Made by a program: the position numbers and the translations under genes. The notes under the pieces are model-generated. The model saw only the letters and a program-made list of their open reading frames with translations, was not told the origin of the DNA and made no database searches. From JAVVHH01 sp965199665 (GTDB lineage Bacteria; Pseudomonadota; Alphaproteobacteria; Acetobacterales; Acetobacteraceae): DNA of 64,000 bases. Of this stretch, positions 46,473 through 54,323 are shown one piece after another. Numbering within the stretch: the first letter of the stretch is position 1; the number at the start of each line of letters is the position of its first letter. Location: contig OZ241208.1 of assembly GCA_965199665.1 (NCBI GenBank), positions 1,798,001-1,862,000 on the forward strand. Direction: 5' to 3'.

Positions 46473-47551
46473 AACGGCGCACCCTGCTCGGCGCCGCCTC
46501 CGCGCTGGTCCTTCCGGCGGCCGCGGCGAAGCGCGTCGTGCTGCCACTGCGCGTCGCTGCGCGGCGGTCCGGCCTTCTGATCGGGTCGTCCAGCGAAATC
46601 GACCTGGCACGCGACCCGGCCTACGCCGCGCTACTCGCCGCCAACGTCGACCTGTTCGCCCCCAACATGAGTTGGCAGCGCATGTCCCCCCAGCCCGGCG
46701 AGACCGCGGTGGCGCTCGACCCGAATGTCGCCTGGGCTCAGGCGGCCGGCCTGCGTCTGACGGGCTACCACCTGCTGTGGCACCAGCGGCTGCCGGGTTG
46801 GTTCGCCGGGCTCGACCGGACCGCGGCCGAGCGGGCGATCGTGGCGCATATCGAGTTCATGGGCGCCCGGTTCGGCGCCGAGACGGATAGCTGGAACGTG
46901 GTCAACGAGGCGATCCGTCCCGCCGACGGCCGGCCGGGTGGCCTACGACGGAGCCCGTTGCTGGAGATCCTGGGACCGGCCTTCTTCGATCTGGCATTCG
47001 AGACGGCGCGTCAGGTGCGGCCCGACGTGCTCCGCGTCTACAACGATTACGATCTCGAGCTGAACTCGCCCGACCAGCGCGCCCGCCAGCGCGCCCTGCT
47101 CGGCCTGCTCGACCGGTTCGCCGCCCGCGACTTGCCGGTTCAGGCGGTCGGCCTGCAATGCCACCTGCGCACGCGCTCGTTCGACGCGTTCGATCCGGTC
47201 GCGTTCCGGCGCTTCCTGGACGAGATCGCCGCGCGAGGTTTCGCGATCGTCATCTCGGAACTTGACGTGCACGACCTCGCCCCCGGCGACGTGGCCGCGC
47301 GCGATCGTCAGGTGGCGTCGATCCTTGCGCGCTTTCTGGAGGCGGCGCTCGGGTCGCCGCACGTCCGTGCGCTGGTGTTCTGGGGTTTGAGCGACGGGTA
47401 TTCCTGGCTCAACGATCCCGCCCGGCCGCAGGACGCGCGACCGGACGGTCAGCCGGGCCGCCCTGCCCCGTTCGATGCGGAGATGCGCCCGACCGCCGTG
47501 TGGGAAGCCGTGCAGCAGGCGCTGACTGCCGCTCCCGCGCGGTCGCGATAG
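46469..47551 (+). CDS. GH10 endo-beta-1,4-xylanase-like glycoside hydrolase in the exopolysaccharide operon
   Basis: The 360-residue protein has a Tat-like or short signal (MKRRTLLGAASALVLPAAAA) followed by a GH10 barrel. The acid/base Glu147 lies in SWNVVNEAIR and the nucleophile Glu264 in VISELDVHD; GLQCHL, YNDYDLEL and VFWGLSDGYSWL are GH10 subsite motifs. GH10 enzymes cleave beta-1,4-xylan and related glucans. Coupling to the flippase by ATGA indicates it acts in the export pathway, perhaps trimming or editing the polymer in the periplasm, and is not a dietary xylanase. That role is inference. Confidence 0.9.
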   Translation: MKRRTLLGAASALVLPAAAAKRVVLPLRVAARRSGLLIGSSSEIDLARDPAYAALLAANVDLFAPNMSWQRMSPQPGETAVALDPNVAWAQAAGLRLTGYHLLWHQRLPGWFAGLDRTAAERAIVAHIEFMGARFGAETDSWNVVNEAIRPADGRPGGLRRSPLLEILGPAFFDLAFETARQVRPDVLRVYNDYDLELNSPDQRARQRALLGLLDRFAARDLPVQAVGLQCHLRTRSFDAFDPVAFRRFLDEIAARGFAIVISELDVHDLAPGDVAARDRQVASILARFLEAALGSPHVRALVFWGLSDGYSWLNDPARPQDARPDGQPGRPAPFDAEMRPTAVWEAVQQALTAAPARSR

Positions 47552-47557
47552 ACCAAT

Positions 47558-47701
47558 CTACCGCGACCAGGCGAGCGCGATCGCGATCCCCCACAGCGTT
47601 CCCGCCCCGGCGATCGCCACCGCGATACCAAACAGCGCATCGCCCGGTCGACGGGTCTGCGCGGTCGGATCGCGGGCGATCTCGGTGCAGGAACGGGCCA
47701 T
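47558..47701 (-). CDS. Small single-pass membrane protein (47 aa)
   Basis: A short open frame encodes 47 residues beginning MARSCTEIARDPTAQTRRPG, followed by one clear membrane helix (ALFGIAVAIAGAGTLWGIAIALAW) ending SR. The ATG lies 10 bp after the mucR stop on the same strand, consistent with cotranscription. No strong ribosome site is visible. I do not recognise it, and it is too short for confident prediction. Confidence 0.5.
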   Translation of the reverse strand: MARSCTEIARDPTAQTRRPGDALFGIAVAIAGAGTLWGIAIALAWSR

Positions 47702-47711
47702 GGCGCGGCGC

Positions 47712-48206
47712 TTAGGCGGCGGCCTTGGACGCGCGCGGCTTGCGGGCAGGCTTGGCTTCAGCGGCGGCCGGCGCGGGTTCGGGCTCGGGCTCCGGCGTCG
47801 GTTCGGCTGCTGCCTTGCGGCCGAGGCCGATCTGCTTGGCCAGCCCCGAACGCGTCGCGGCGTAGTTCGGCGCCACCATCGGGTAATCGCGCGGCAGGCC
47901 CCACTTGGTGCGATAGGCGTCCGGCGTCATGCCGTAGCTGGTCTGCAGATGACGCTTGAGCATCTTCAGCTTCTTGCCGTCTTCGAGGCAGACAATGAAG
48001 TCCGGGAACACGGATTTCTTGATCGGAACCGCCGGCGTATGGACCGGAGTCGGCGGCGCTTCTGCTTCGCCCGCGGTGGACAAAGAGCGGTAGACCGACT
48101 GGATCAGTCCGGGCAGCGCTTCGACTGCGACCGGGTTCTTGGAGACGTGCGCCGATACGATCTTGGCGGTCAGATCGAGGATACTCGGCGTGGTTTGGTC
48201 AGACAT
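47712..48206 (-). CDS. mucR: MucR/Ros family transcriptional regulator
   Basis: The 164-residue protein has the MucR domain: SILDLTAKIVSAHVSKNPV (N-terminal oligomerisation helix), IVCLEDGKKLKMLKRHLQTS and the YGMTPDAYRTKWGLPRDYPM block. MucR proteins are H-NS-like regulators of exopolysaccharide, motility and cell-cycle genes. In the zinc-finger region the ligands by comparison with Ros are Cys73 and His86 only; Asp76 and Tyr91 replace the other two. The tail is rich in Ala, Pro, Glu and Lys. The ATG follows AAGGAG. Its place beside the exopolysaccharide genes suggests it controls them, which is inference. Confidence 0.9.
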   Translation of the reverse strand: MSDQTTPSILDLTAKIVSAHVSKNPVAVEALPGLIQSVYRSLSTAGEAEAPPTPVHTPAVPIKKSVFPDFIVCLEDGKKLKMLKRHLQTSYGMTPDAYRTKWGLPRDYPMVAPNYAATRSGLAKQIGLGRKAAAEPTPEPEPEPAPAAAEAKPARKPRASKAAA

Positions 48207-48228
48207 CGTGGCAAACTCCTTCAGCTGA

Positions 48229-48257
48229 ATAATAGCGCGCCGTTGGACGATACTCAA
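48229..48257 (-). promoter_or_regulatory. Sigma70-like promoter of mucR
   Basis: On the minus strand TTGAGT (48257-48252) and TATTAT (48234-48229) are spaced exactly 17 bp. The -10 lies about 23 bases before the mucR ATG, leaving a leader of about 15 bases that contains the AAGGAG ribosome site. This is the best-matching promoter seen in the window. Confidence 0.7.
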
Positions 48258-48506
48258 TTGACAGGAACGAATGAAACAAGTCTTTCCCGACACAAAATCG
48301 TCGGGTGTCCCGAGCTGGTCAATTTAGCTCCCACGATCACCGACGCCATCCGAATTAGGCACGCTTCGCCGAGTCGTGCTTACGATCGACAGTCAAACAT
48401 CCCGCGCCGCTCTCAACGACATGAACGAAATATCAGCCCGGTGCGTTCGATAGCGCACAAGCGCGCCAAACGGCACGGTAGCCGGAACGAGGTTGCATCC
48501 GGCCCC

Positions 48507-48535
48507 TTGCGGGTTCGGCGCCGTTGACGCGTTAT
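48507..48535 (+). promoter_or_regulatory. Possible promoter of the OmpA-like lipoprotein gene
   Basis: TTGCGG (48507-48512) and CGTTAT (48530-48535) lie 17 bp apart, 25 bases before the ATG at 48561; the leader has AAGAGG. The -10 is weak, so this is tentative. Confidence 0.35.
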
Positions 48536-48560
48536 TCGTTCATTCCAAGAAGAGGTCGCC

Positions 48561-48965
48561 ATGTTCCGCCGCTTGCTGCTCGTCGCCCCCGTTCTCGCCC
48601 TCATCGGCTGCGCGCAGCCCCGCCCCGCCGCTGACTCCAGCGCCGCCGCGGTCAATACCGTCGTGTTCTTCACCCCCGACAGCGCCGCGCTCGACCCGGC
48701 CGCCCGCGACGCGGTGACCCAGGCCGCCGACATCGCCAAGCAGCGCCCCGGCGCCAGCGTGCGCGTCCGCGGCTACGCGGCGCCCGATGCCGGTTCCGCG
48801 CAATTCAACCAGTCGCTCGCACGCACCCGCGCCGAGGCCGTCGCCGATGCCTTGGTCACCGCCGGTATCCCGCGGTCTCGCCTCGGCATGGAAAGCCGCG
48901 GCGCCGTGCCGTACGACCTGATGCCGACGGAGTCGCGCCGGGTCGAAATCCTCATCGGTAGCTGA
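48561..48965 (+). CDS. Small OmpA-family lipoprotein
   Basis: The 134-residue protein has a lipoprotein signal (MFRRLLLVAPVLALIGC, lipobox LIGC, Cys17) and almost only an OmpA C-terminal domain. The domain shows VVFFTPDSAALDPAARDAV, VRVRGYAAPDAG, NQSLARTRAEAVADALVTAGI and the closing SRRVEILIG, including the Asp and Arg that bind diaminopimelate. It should tether the outer membrane to peptidoglycan in a Pal-like way, but lacks tolB/pal neighbours and is shorter than Pal. The aldolase gene follows 10 bp after its stop. Confidence 0.88.
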   Translation: MFRRLLLVAPVLALIGCAQPRPAADSSAAAVNTVVFFTPDSAALDPAARDAVTQAADIAKQRPGASVRVRGYAAPDAGSAQFNQSLARTRAEAVADALVTAGIPRSRLGMESRGAVPYDLMPTESRRVEILIGS

Positions 48966-48975
48966 CGGCGTCGCC

Positions 48976-49605
48976 ATGACGGAAGCACAGGCCCGCGAAG
49001 CGATCTGCCGGCTGGGACACAGCCTGTTCGCCCGCGGCCTGAGCTTCGGCGCCTCCGGCAACATCAGCCAGCGCATCGACGATGGCTGGCTGATGACCCC
49101 CACCGGCGTCGCTCTCGGCGATCTCGACCCGGCGCGCCTCGCCAAGCTCGACGACGCCCTGACCCTGGTCTCGGGCGATCCGCCGACCAAGGAAAGCGTG
49201 CTGCACCGGGTCATGTACGACGAGCGGCCCGATGCCGGCGCGGTGGTGCATCTTCATTCGACGCACTCGGTGGCCGTTTCCTGCCTCGCCGACATCGATC
49301 CGGCCGACGTGCTGCCGCCGATCACGGCCTATTACGTGATGCGGGTCGGCCGCCTGCCGCTGGTGCCCTATTTTCCGCCGGGCGACCGGATGCTGGCCGA
49401 GGCGGTGCGTCCGCTGGTCGGCAAGCATCATGCGGTGTTGCTGGCCAATCACGGCCCGATCGTCGCCGGCACGTCGCTGGCCGCCGCTGCCGGCGCGATC
49501 GAGGAGCTGGAGGAAACCGCCAAGCTGTTCCTGCTGCTCCAGGGTCACCGCACCCGGCCGCTCACCGCCGCGCAGGTGGACGAGTTGCGCGCCCGCTTTG
49601 GTTAG
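48976..49605 (+). CDS. otnC: Class II aldolase, probable 3-oxo-tetronate 4-phosphate decarboxylase (OtnC-like)
   Basis: The 209-residue AraD-like enzyme has SFGASGNISQRIDDGWLMTP (substrate site), HLHSTHSVAVSCL (two zinc His), the Glu of TKESVLHRVMY and LANHGPIVAG (third zinc His). This set matches the OtnC group, which decarboxylates 3-oxo-tetronate 4-phosphate to dihydroxyacetone phosphate; fuculose-phosphate aldolase is an alternative. The partners otnK/denD are not in the window, so the assignment within the superfamily is moderate. The stop overlaps that of the convergent DUF3297 gene by four bases. Confidence 0.82.
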   Translation: MTEAQAREAICRLGHSLFARGLSFGASGNISQRIDDGWLMTPTGVALGDLDPARLAKLDDALTLVSGDPPTKESVLHRVMYDERPDAGAVVHLHSTHSVAVSCLADIDPADVLPPITAYYVMRVGRLPLVPYFPPGDRMLAEAVRPLVGKHHAVLLANHGPIVAGTSLAAAAGAIEELEETAKLFLLLQGHRTRPLTAAQVDELRARFG

Positions 49606-49853
49606 CCCGGGGCAGGTTCGTCCCGGAAATACGGCTCGACCGTGCCCTGCAGCTTCATCGTCATCGGGCGGCCCTTGCGGTCGGTGGTGTTGCCCACCGT
49701 CAGGCGCACCCATCCTTCGCTGACGCAGTATTCCTGCACGTTGGTCTTCTCGAGACCCTTGAAGCGGATGCCGATGCCGCGCTCGAGCAGGCCGGCATCG
49801 TAGAAGGGGCTGTCGGGATCGGCGGAAAGCCGGTCGGGAGGAGTATCAACCAT
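49602..49853 (-). CDS. DUF3297 family protein
   Basis: The 83-residue protein matches DUF3297 throughout: DTPPDRLSADPDSPFYDAGL, LERGIGIRFKGLEKTNVQEY, CVSEGWVRL and DRKGRPMTMKLQGTVEPYFR. The family is small, soluble and of unknown function, conserved across alpha- and gammaproteobacteria. The start MVDTPPDRL was chosen because upstream in-frame codons (to 49937) lack similarity. It is convergent with the aldolase and divergent from rnhB. Confidence 0.88.
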   Translation of the reverse strand: MVDTPPDRLSADPDSPFYDAGLLERGIGIRFKGLEKTNVQEYCVSEGWVRLTVGNTTDRKGRPMTMKLQGTVEPYFRDEPAPG

Positions 49854-49957
49854 GGGTGCCCTCTCCCACAGGATAGCCGCGCTGTCACGGTGGCAGCTGC
49901 CCGGCTTGCCGTGCGCCATGCTGTGCGACTCCGGCAAGGCGGTGCTAGCCTCCGGCC

Positions 49958-50596
49958 ATGAGGCCGCATTTCAAGCGAGAACGGGCGCATGGCGGGCGGG
50001 TCGCCGGCGTTGACGAGGTCGGCCGTGGTCCGCTCGCGGGGCCGGTGGTCGCGGTCGCGGTCGTGTTCCACGCCGGCGTGCCGCGCCGGGTCGCGCCGCT
50101 GATCGACGACAGCAAGAAGCTCAGCCCGGCCGAGCGCGACCGGGCCGCGGCCGCCATCCGCAGCTGTGCCGAAATCGCCATCGGCGCCGCCTCCGTGGCC
50201 GAGATCGAGACGCTGAACATTCTGCACGCCTCCATGCTGGCGATGCGCCGGGCCGTGTTCCGCCTCGGGCGACATCCGGAGCTGGCGCTGGTGGACGGCA
50301 ATCGTGCGCCGCCCGGCCTGCCCTGCCCGGTCGAATGCTGCATCGGCGGCGACGCGACTTCGCTCTCCATCGCGGCGGCGTCCATCATCGCCAAGGTGAC
50401 CCGCGACCGGGCCATGCTGCGCCTGGCCGCGCGCTACCCGCATTACGGCTGGCACGAGAATGCCGGCTATGCCACCGCGCATCACCGCGCGGCATTGGCG
50501 GCGCACGGCCCCTCGCACCACCACCGCGCCGCCTTCGGCACCGTGCGCCGCTTGTTGGCCGACGGCGCGATCTTGGTGCCCGAAACCCTCGATTGA
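49958..50596 (+). CDS. rnhB: Ribonuclease HII
   Basis: RNase HII removes ribonucleotides from DNA and RNA in hybrids. The 212-residue product has GVDEVGRGPLAGPVV (catalytic Asp-Glu), IDDSKKLSPAERD, LALVDGN and SLSIAAASIIAKVTRDRAML, then YPHYGWHENAGYATAHHRAAL. All four acidic active-site positions appear intact. It precedes ccrM by 37 bp on the same strand, the usual alphaproteobacterial order rnhB-ccrM. Confidence 0.96.
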   Translation: MRPHFKRERAHGGRVAGVDEVGRGPLAGPVVAVAVVFHAGVPRRVAPLIDDSKKLSPAERDRAAAAIRSCAEIAIGAASVAEIETLNILHASMLAMRRAVFRLGRHPELALVDGNRAPPGLPCPVECCIGGDATSLSIAAASIIAKVTRDRAMLRLAARYPHYGWHENAGYATAHHRAALAAHGPSHHHRAAFGTVRRLLADGAILVPETLD

Positions 50597-50633
50597 CGTG
50601 GTGTCGGGCGCATCGTCACGATGCGCCGCACCC

Positions 50634-51716
50634 ATGGATACCTTCGACGCCATCCCGCTCGATCAAGTGCTGCTCGGCGACTGCATTGCCCAGATGGGCA
50701 TGCTTCCCTCGGCCTCGGTCGACTGCATCTTCGCCGATCCGCCGTACAACCTGCAGCTGCGGGGCGAGCTCCGCCGGCCCGATGACAGCCTGGTCGATGG
50801 CGTCGACGACGAGTGGGACAAGTTCAGCGACTTCGCAGCCTATGACGCTTTCACCCGCGCCTGGCTCGGCGAGTGCCGCCGCCTACTGCGCAAGGACGGC
50901 ACCATCTGGGTGATCGGCGCCTACCACAACATCTTCCGGCTCGGCACCATCCTGCAGGATCTGGGCTTCTGGATCCTCAATGACGTCATCTGGCGCAAAT
51001 CGAATCCGATGCCGAACTTCCGCGGCCGGCGGTTCACCAACGCGCACGAGACGATGATCTGGGCCGCCCGCGGGCGGGACAGCCGCTACCGGTTCAACTA
51101 CCAGGCCATGAAGTCGCTTAACGACGATACCCAGATGCGCTCGGACTGGACGTTCCCGCTCTGCACCGGCCCCGAGCGGCTCAAGAACCAACACGGACTC
51201 AAGCTGCACCCGACGCAGAAGCCGGAGGCACTACTGCACCGGATCGTGCTGGCCAGCACCTCGCCCGGCGACGTCGTGCTGGACCCGTTCCTCGGCACCG
51301 GCACCACGGCGGCGGTGGCCAAGCGGCTTCACCGGCATTTCATCGGGATCGAGCGGCACCCCGCCTATGCGGAGGCCGCGATCGGGCGGGTACGCCGCGT
51401 GCGTCCAGCGCCGGCGGATCTGACCGCGGCGTCGCCCACCAAGCGGGATGCGCCGCGCGTGCCATTCGGCAGCCTGGTCGAGCGCGGGCTGGTGCCGGAA
51501 GGGACGGTGCTGTTCGACAAGTTGCGCCGGGTTCGCGCCGTGGTGGCCGCCGACGGCTCGCTCACGGCGGGCGCGATGCGCGGCTCCATTCACCAAATCG
51601 GGGCCCGGCTGCAGAACGCGCCAAGCTGCAACGGGTGGACGTTCTGGCATTTGGACCGGGGCGGCGCCCTGGTCCCGCTCGACACCGTTCGCGTCGAGTC
51701 GATCGCCGCCGAATGA
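50634..51716 (+). CDS. ccrM: Cell-cycle DNA adenine methyltransferase CcrM (GANTC)
   Basis: CcrM methylates adenine in GANTC at the end of replication and couples transcription to the cell cycle in alphaproteobacteria. The 360-residue protein is the beta-class type: DPPYNLQLRGEL (35-46) comes first, then the SAM-binding DPFLGTGTTAAVA near residue 220. The C-terminal RAMA domain (about 270-360) with SLVERGLVPEGTVLF and SIHQIGARLQNAPSCNGWTFW is specific to CcrM and contacts DNA. The ATG at 50634 was selected because earlier in-frame codons lie in rnhB. A strong hairpin follows the stop. Confidence 0.96.
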   Translation: MDTFDAIPLDQVLLGDCIAQMGMLPSASVDCIFADPPYNLQLRGELRRPDDSLVDGVDDEWDKFSDFAAYDAFTRAWLGECRRLLRKDGTIWVIGAYHNIFRLGTILQDLGFWILNDVIWRKSNPMPNFRGRRFTNAHETMIWAARGRDSRYRFNYQAMKSLNDDTQMRSDWTFPLCTGPERLKNQHGLKLHPTQKPEALLHRIVLASTSPGDVVLDPFLGTGTTAAVAKRLHRHFIGIERHPAYAEAAIGRVRRVRPAPADLTAASPTKRDAPRVPFGSLVERGLVPEGTVLFDKLRRVRAVVAADGSLTAGAMRGSIHQIGARLQNAPSCNGWTFWHLDRGGALVPLDTVRVESIAAE

Positions 51717-51717
51717 G

Positions 51718-51752
51718 AGAACGCCCGGCCGGTCGTCCCGGCCGGGCGTTCT
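51718..51752. terminator. Bidirectional terminator between ccrM and the small lipoprotein gene
   Basis: A perfect 15-bp stem, AGAACGCCCGGCCGG (51718-51732) with CCGGCCGGGCGTTCT (51738-51752), encloses a five-base loop TCGTC. It lies between two convergent stops (51716 and 51758), so it can serve both. The A- and T-ended arms partly replace a U tract. Confidence 0.85.
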
Positions 51753-51757
51753 GACGG

Positions 51758-52051
51758 TTAGTAGTAGCTGCCGGGACGCGAGTTGCCCTGGGCGCGGCTC
51801 GGCAACGCCATGTTGCCGGTGTCCGGACCCGGGTTGCTCTGCTGCAGGCGGCCACCGTAGCCGCGCGGCTGCGCCATGCTGCCCGTATCGGGACCGGTCG
51901 GCTGCGTCACCGCGATGTTGCCCTGCGGCACCGGGGTCGGGTAGGCCATGTTGCCGGTGTCGGTCGGGCGGTTCGGGTTGTAGGGCGAGGTGTTGCAGGC
52001 GGCGACGCCCAGCAACAGCGTCAACGACAGGGCGGTGGTGATCGACTTCAT
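51758..52051 (-). CDS. Small repeat-containing lipoprotein (DTGNMA repeats)
   Basis: The 97-residue protein has a lipoprotein signal (MKSITTALSLTLLLGVAAC, lipobox VAAC) and a Pro/Gly/Asn-rich mature part. Three copies of a short unit occur: PTDTGNMAYP, GPDTGSMAQP and GPDTGNMALP, spaced about 20-25 residues. No known domain is seen. AAGGAG precedes the ATG at good distance. Expression is probably strong and ended by the hairpin at 51718-51752. The function is unknown. Confidence 0.78.
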   Translation of the reverse strand: MKSITTALSLTLLLGVAACNTSPYNPNRPTDTGNMAYPTPVPQGNIAVTQPTGPDTGSMAQPRGYGGRLQQSNPGPDTGNMALPSRAQGNSRPGSYY

Positions 52052-52148
52052 GTGTTCTCCTTACGGCCGAGCTCGGCAGGTTTTCCTTGCCAGCGTGGCC
52101 GCAGGGTAACGGCCGACGGCAACAACGCAACGGTCCGCTTGACATTTC

Positions 52149-52164
52149 CGCCACAACTGTGGCG
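52149..52164. promoter_or_regulatory. Perfect 16-bp dyad CGCCACAACTGTGGCG, possible operator
   Basis: CGCCACA (52149-52155) and TGTGGCG (52158-52164) form a dyad with a two-base centre, too tight to form a hairpin but suited to a dimeric regulator. It lies in the 137-bp gap upstream of the lipoprotein gene and just past the CoA-transferase stop. No regulator can be named. Confidence 0.35.
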
Positions 52165-52188
52165 TCGCTGCACAGTCGGCGTCAAAAC

Positions 52189-53397
52189 TCAGATCGCGCC
52201 CTTCTCCGCCAGCCCAGCGATCGTCTCGTCGTCATAGCCCAGACCCCGCAAGACCTCCGCCGTGTGCTCGCTCCGCTCCGGGGTCGCGGTACGGACCCGG
52301 CGTGGCAGGCCGGACATGTTGACCGGCGAGGCCACCAGTTCGAGCCGCCCAAGCCGCTTGTGCTCGACCGGCGTCGCCATGCCCAGGTGCCGGACCTGCG
52401 GATCGGCGAAAACCTGGTCGATACTGTTGATCGGCCCGCACGGAATGCCGGCGCCCTCGAACAGCTCGATCCAATGCGCCGAAGGCTCCGTCGCGGTGAC
52501 GGCGGAGATGGCGGCGTTGATGGCCTGGCGGTTGGCGCTGCGCCCCTTCTGGTCAGTCCAGCCCTCGCGGGTCACCCACTCCGGATGCCCGATGGCGTGG
52601 GAGAACCGCTCGAACAAGCGGGCCGAGCTCGCCGCGATGTTGATGTGGCCGTCGCTGGTGGGGAATACGCCGGTCGGGATGCCGGTCGGATGGTCGTTGC
52701 CGGCCTGCTGGGCCACGTCGCCGCGCATGAGCCAGCGCGTTGCCTGGAAGTCGAGCATGAAGGTCTGGACTTCGAGCAGGCTGGTCTGCACCCAACGGCC
52801 GACCCCGGTGCGCTCGCGCTCGAACAGCGCCGTGACGATCCCGAACGCCAGCAGGTTGCCCGCCGTGAGGTCCGCGATCGGGATGCCCACCCGCACCGGC
52901 CCCTGCCCGGGCAGGCCGGTGATGCTCATCAGCCCGCCCATCCCCTGCGCGATCTGGTCCACCCCGGCCCGCGCGCTGTATGGCCCCGTCTGTCCGAAGC
53001 CGCTGATGCTGCCATAGACAAGCCGTGGGTTGATCGCATGCACGTCGTCCCAGGCGATCTTGAGGCGGCCTTTCACGTTGGCGCGCATGTTCTCGATGAT
53101 GACGTCGGCGGTGGCTACCAGCTTCATGAACGCCGCATGACCCTCGGGCGATTTGAGGTTCAGCTGGATCATGCGCTTGTTGCGGTGCAGGTTCTGGAAG
53201 TCCGGCCCGTCCCGGTCGCCGCTGATCTCTTCGCCCCCGGAATCAGGCGGCTCGATCCGGATCACGTCGGCGCCCCAATCGGCGAGGTGGCGAACCGCGG
53301 TAGGCCCGGCGCGCGCGAGCGTCAGGTCCAGCACGACGATCTTGTCCAGCGGCAGCCGCGTGGCGGCATGCAGGTCGGCGGTGTTGGTGTCAGGCAT
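52189..53397 (-). CDS. CaiB/BaiF (family III) CoA-transferase
   Basis: The 401-residue protein transfers CoA between carboxylates. It begins KIVVLDLTLARAGPTAVRHLADWGADVIRIEPP, then has NLHRNKRMIQLNLKSPEG, and the catalytic Asp in ARAGVDQIAQGMGGLMSITG, with later PTGVFPTSDGHINIAASS. These are family III features; the substrate (formyl, carnitine, mesaconyl or other) is unknown. The start MPDTNTADL was used because the in-frame residues before it run into the intergenic hairpin region. The cold-shock gene lies upstream on the same strand behind a terminator. Confidence 0.9.
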   Translation of the reverse strand: MPDTNTADLHAATRLPLDKIVVLDLTLARAGPTAVRHLADWGADVIRIEPPDSGGEEISGDRDGPDFQNLHRNKRMIQLNLKSPEGHAAFMKLVATADVIIENMRANVKGRLKIAWDDVHAINPRLVYGSISGFGQTGPYSARAGVDQIAQGMGGLMSITGLPGQGPVRVGIPIADLTAGNLLAFGIVTALFERERTGVGRWVQTSLLEVQTFMLDFQATRWLMRGDVAQQAGNDHPTGIPTGVFPTSDGHINIAASSARLFERFSHAIGHPEWVTREGWTDQKGRSANRQAINAAISAVTATEPSAHWIELFEGAGIPCGPINSIDQVFADPQVRHLGMATPVEHKRLGRLELVASPVNMSGLPRRVRTATPERSEHTAEVLRGLGYDDETIAGLAEKGAI

Positions 53398-53468
53398 GTT
53401 GTTGTTTCCAGGACGTCCCGCCCGCGAGTGTATCGCGACGCTGCCGTCCGGCAACCACCTGTACATGC

Positions 53469-53495
53469 CAACGGCCGGGGGTGACCCGGCCGTTG
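53469..53495 (-). terminator. Terminator of the cold-shock-domain gene
   Basis: CAACGGCCGGG (53469-53479) and CCCGGCCGTTG (53485-53495) make a perfect 11-bp stem with loop GGTGA, 24 bp past the cold-shock gene stop. There is no T tract. Its position between the cold-shock gene and the CoA-transferase separates their transcription. Confidence 0.7.
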
Positions 53496-53518
53496 CTCAC
53501 GCTGTCAGAGAGACGGGC

Positions 53519-54292
53519 TCAGGCGGACTCGACCGATACGGCCTCCGGCCCACGGCGGCCATCGGCCACCTGCATCTTCACGTTCTGGTTGGGCTCGAGC
53601 GAGCTCATGCCGCCACGGTTCAGCGCGGAGATGTGCACGAACACATCCTTGCCGCCACCTTCCGGCATCACGAAACCGAAGCCCTTCTCGGCATTGAACC
53701 ACTTCACCGTGCCGCGCATCTCGACGGCCGTGCTCATGTCCACGGGCTGACGTGCCGAAGGCCGCGGGCGGTCGAACCCGCCGCCGCCGCCGCCAGCACC
53801 GGCCCCATAACCGCCGCCGCTGGCACCACCGCCGCCACCGCCGCCGCCTGCGCCACCCGGGGTCGCGGTGCTCTCATCGACGCTCATCACGTCGGCGATT
53901 TGCGGCCCTTTCTGACCCGGCGATACGGATACCCGCATTGTTGCCCCCGGCGACACCGTCTGGTAGCCGGCGCGCGATAGCACGCTGATGTGGAGGAAGG
54001 CGTCTCCGCCGCCCCCCTCGAGCTCGACGAAACCGAAGCCCTTCTCGCCATTGAACCACTTCACCACGGCGCCGGTTTCCGGACCGCCCGGGGCACCGAA
54101 GCCGCGCGGCGCGCCGCCACCGAAATTGGACGGGCCGCGATCGCGCCCACCACCGGCCGGTACGTAGGCGTCACGCGGCACGTAGGGCTCGTCCCTGCCA
54201 CCACGTCCGCCGCCCCCAAAATCGTCGAAGCGGTCTTTTCCACGGCCCCCACGGCGCGGGCTGTCGAAGGAACGGCGGTCAGGTGTGCTCAT
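53519..54292 (-). CDS. Double cold-shock-domain protein with glycine-rich linkers
   Basis: The 257-residue protein has an Arg/Gly-rich N-terminus and two cold-shock domains. CSD1 (about 75-140) has GAVVKWFNGEKGFGFVELE and DAFLHISVLSRAG; CSD2 (about 190-257) has GTVKWFNAEKGFGFVMPE and DVFVHISALNRGG. The linker is a Gly-rich low-complexity tract. Both domains keep the RNP1 and RNP2 aromatics, so both should bind single-stranded nucleic acid as RNA chaperones or antiterminators. The start MSTPDRR is used; an upstream in-frame ATG at 54337 is less likely because it overlaps the promoter spacing. Confidence 0.9.
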   Translation of the reverse strand: MSTPDRRSFDSPRRGGRGKDRFDDFGGGGRGGRDEPYVPRDAYVPAGGGRDRGPSNFGGGAPRGFGAPGGPETGAVVKWFNGEKGFGFVELEGGGGDAFLHISVLSRAGYQTVSPGATMRVSVSPGQKGPQIADVMSVDESTATPGGAGGGGGGGGASGGGYGAGAGGGGGGFDRPRPSARQPVDMSTAVEMRGTVKWFNAEKGFGFVMPEGGGKDVFVHISALNRGGMSSLEPNQNVKMQVADGRRGPEAVSVESA

Positions 54293-54323
54293 ATGACGGG
54301 TCTCAAACGGGGTGAACGACGCA

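Larger units (their letters stand above)
48207..48560. other. Intergenic region between mucR and the OmpA-like lipoprotein gene
   Basis: This 354-bp gap is divergent. It holds the mucR promoter at 48229-48257 and a weaker candidate for the plus-strand gene at 48507-48535. The part from about 48240 to 48420 is AT-rich for this genome, which would suit MucR or other nucleoid-protein binding. No open frame with coding character and no RNA gene was recognised in it. Confidence 0.6.
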
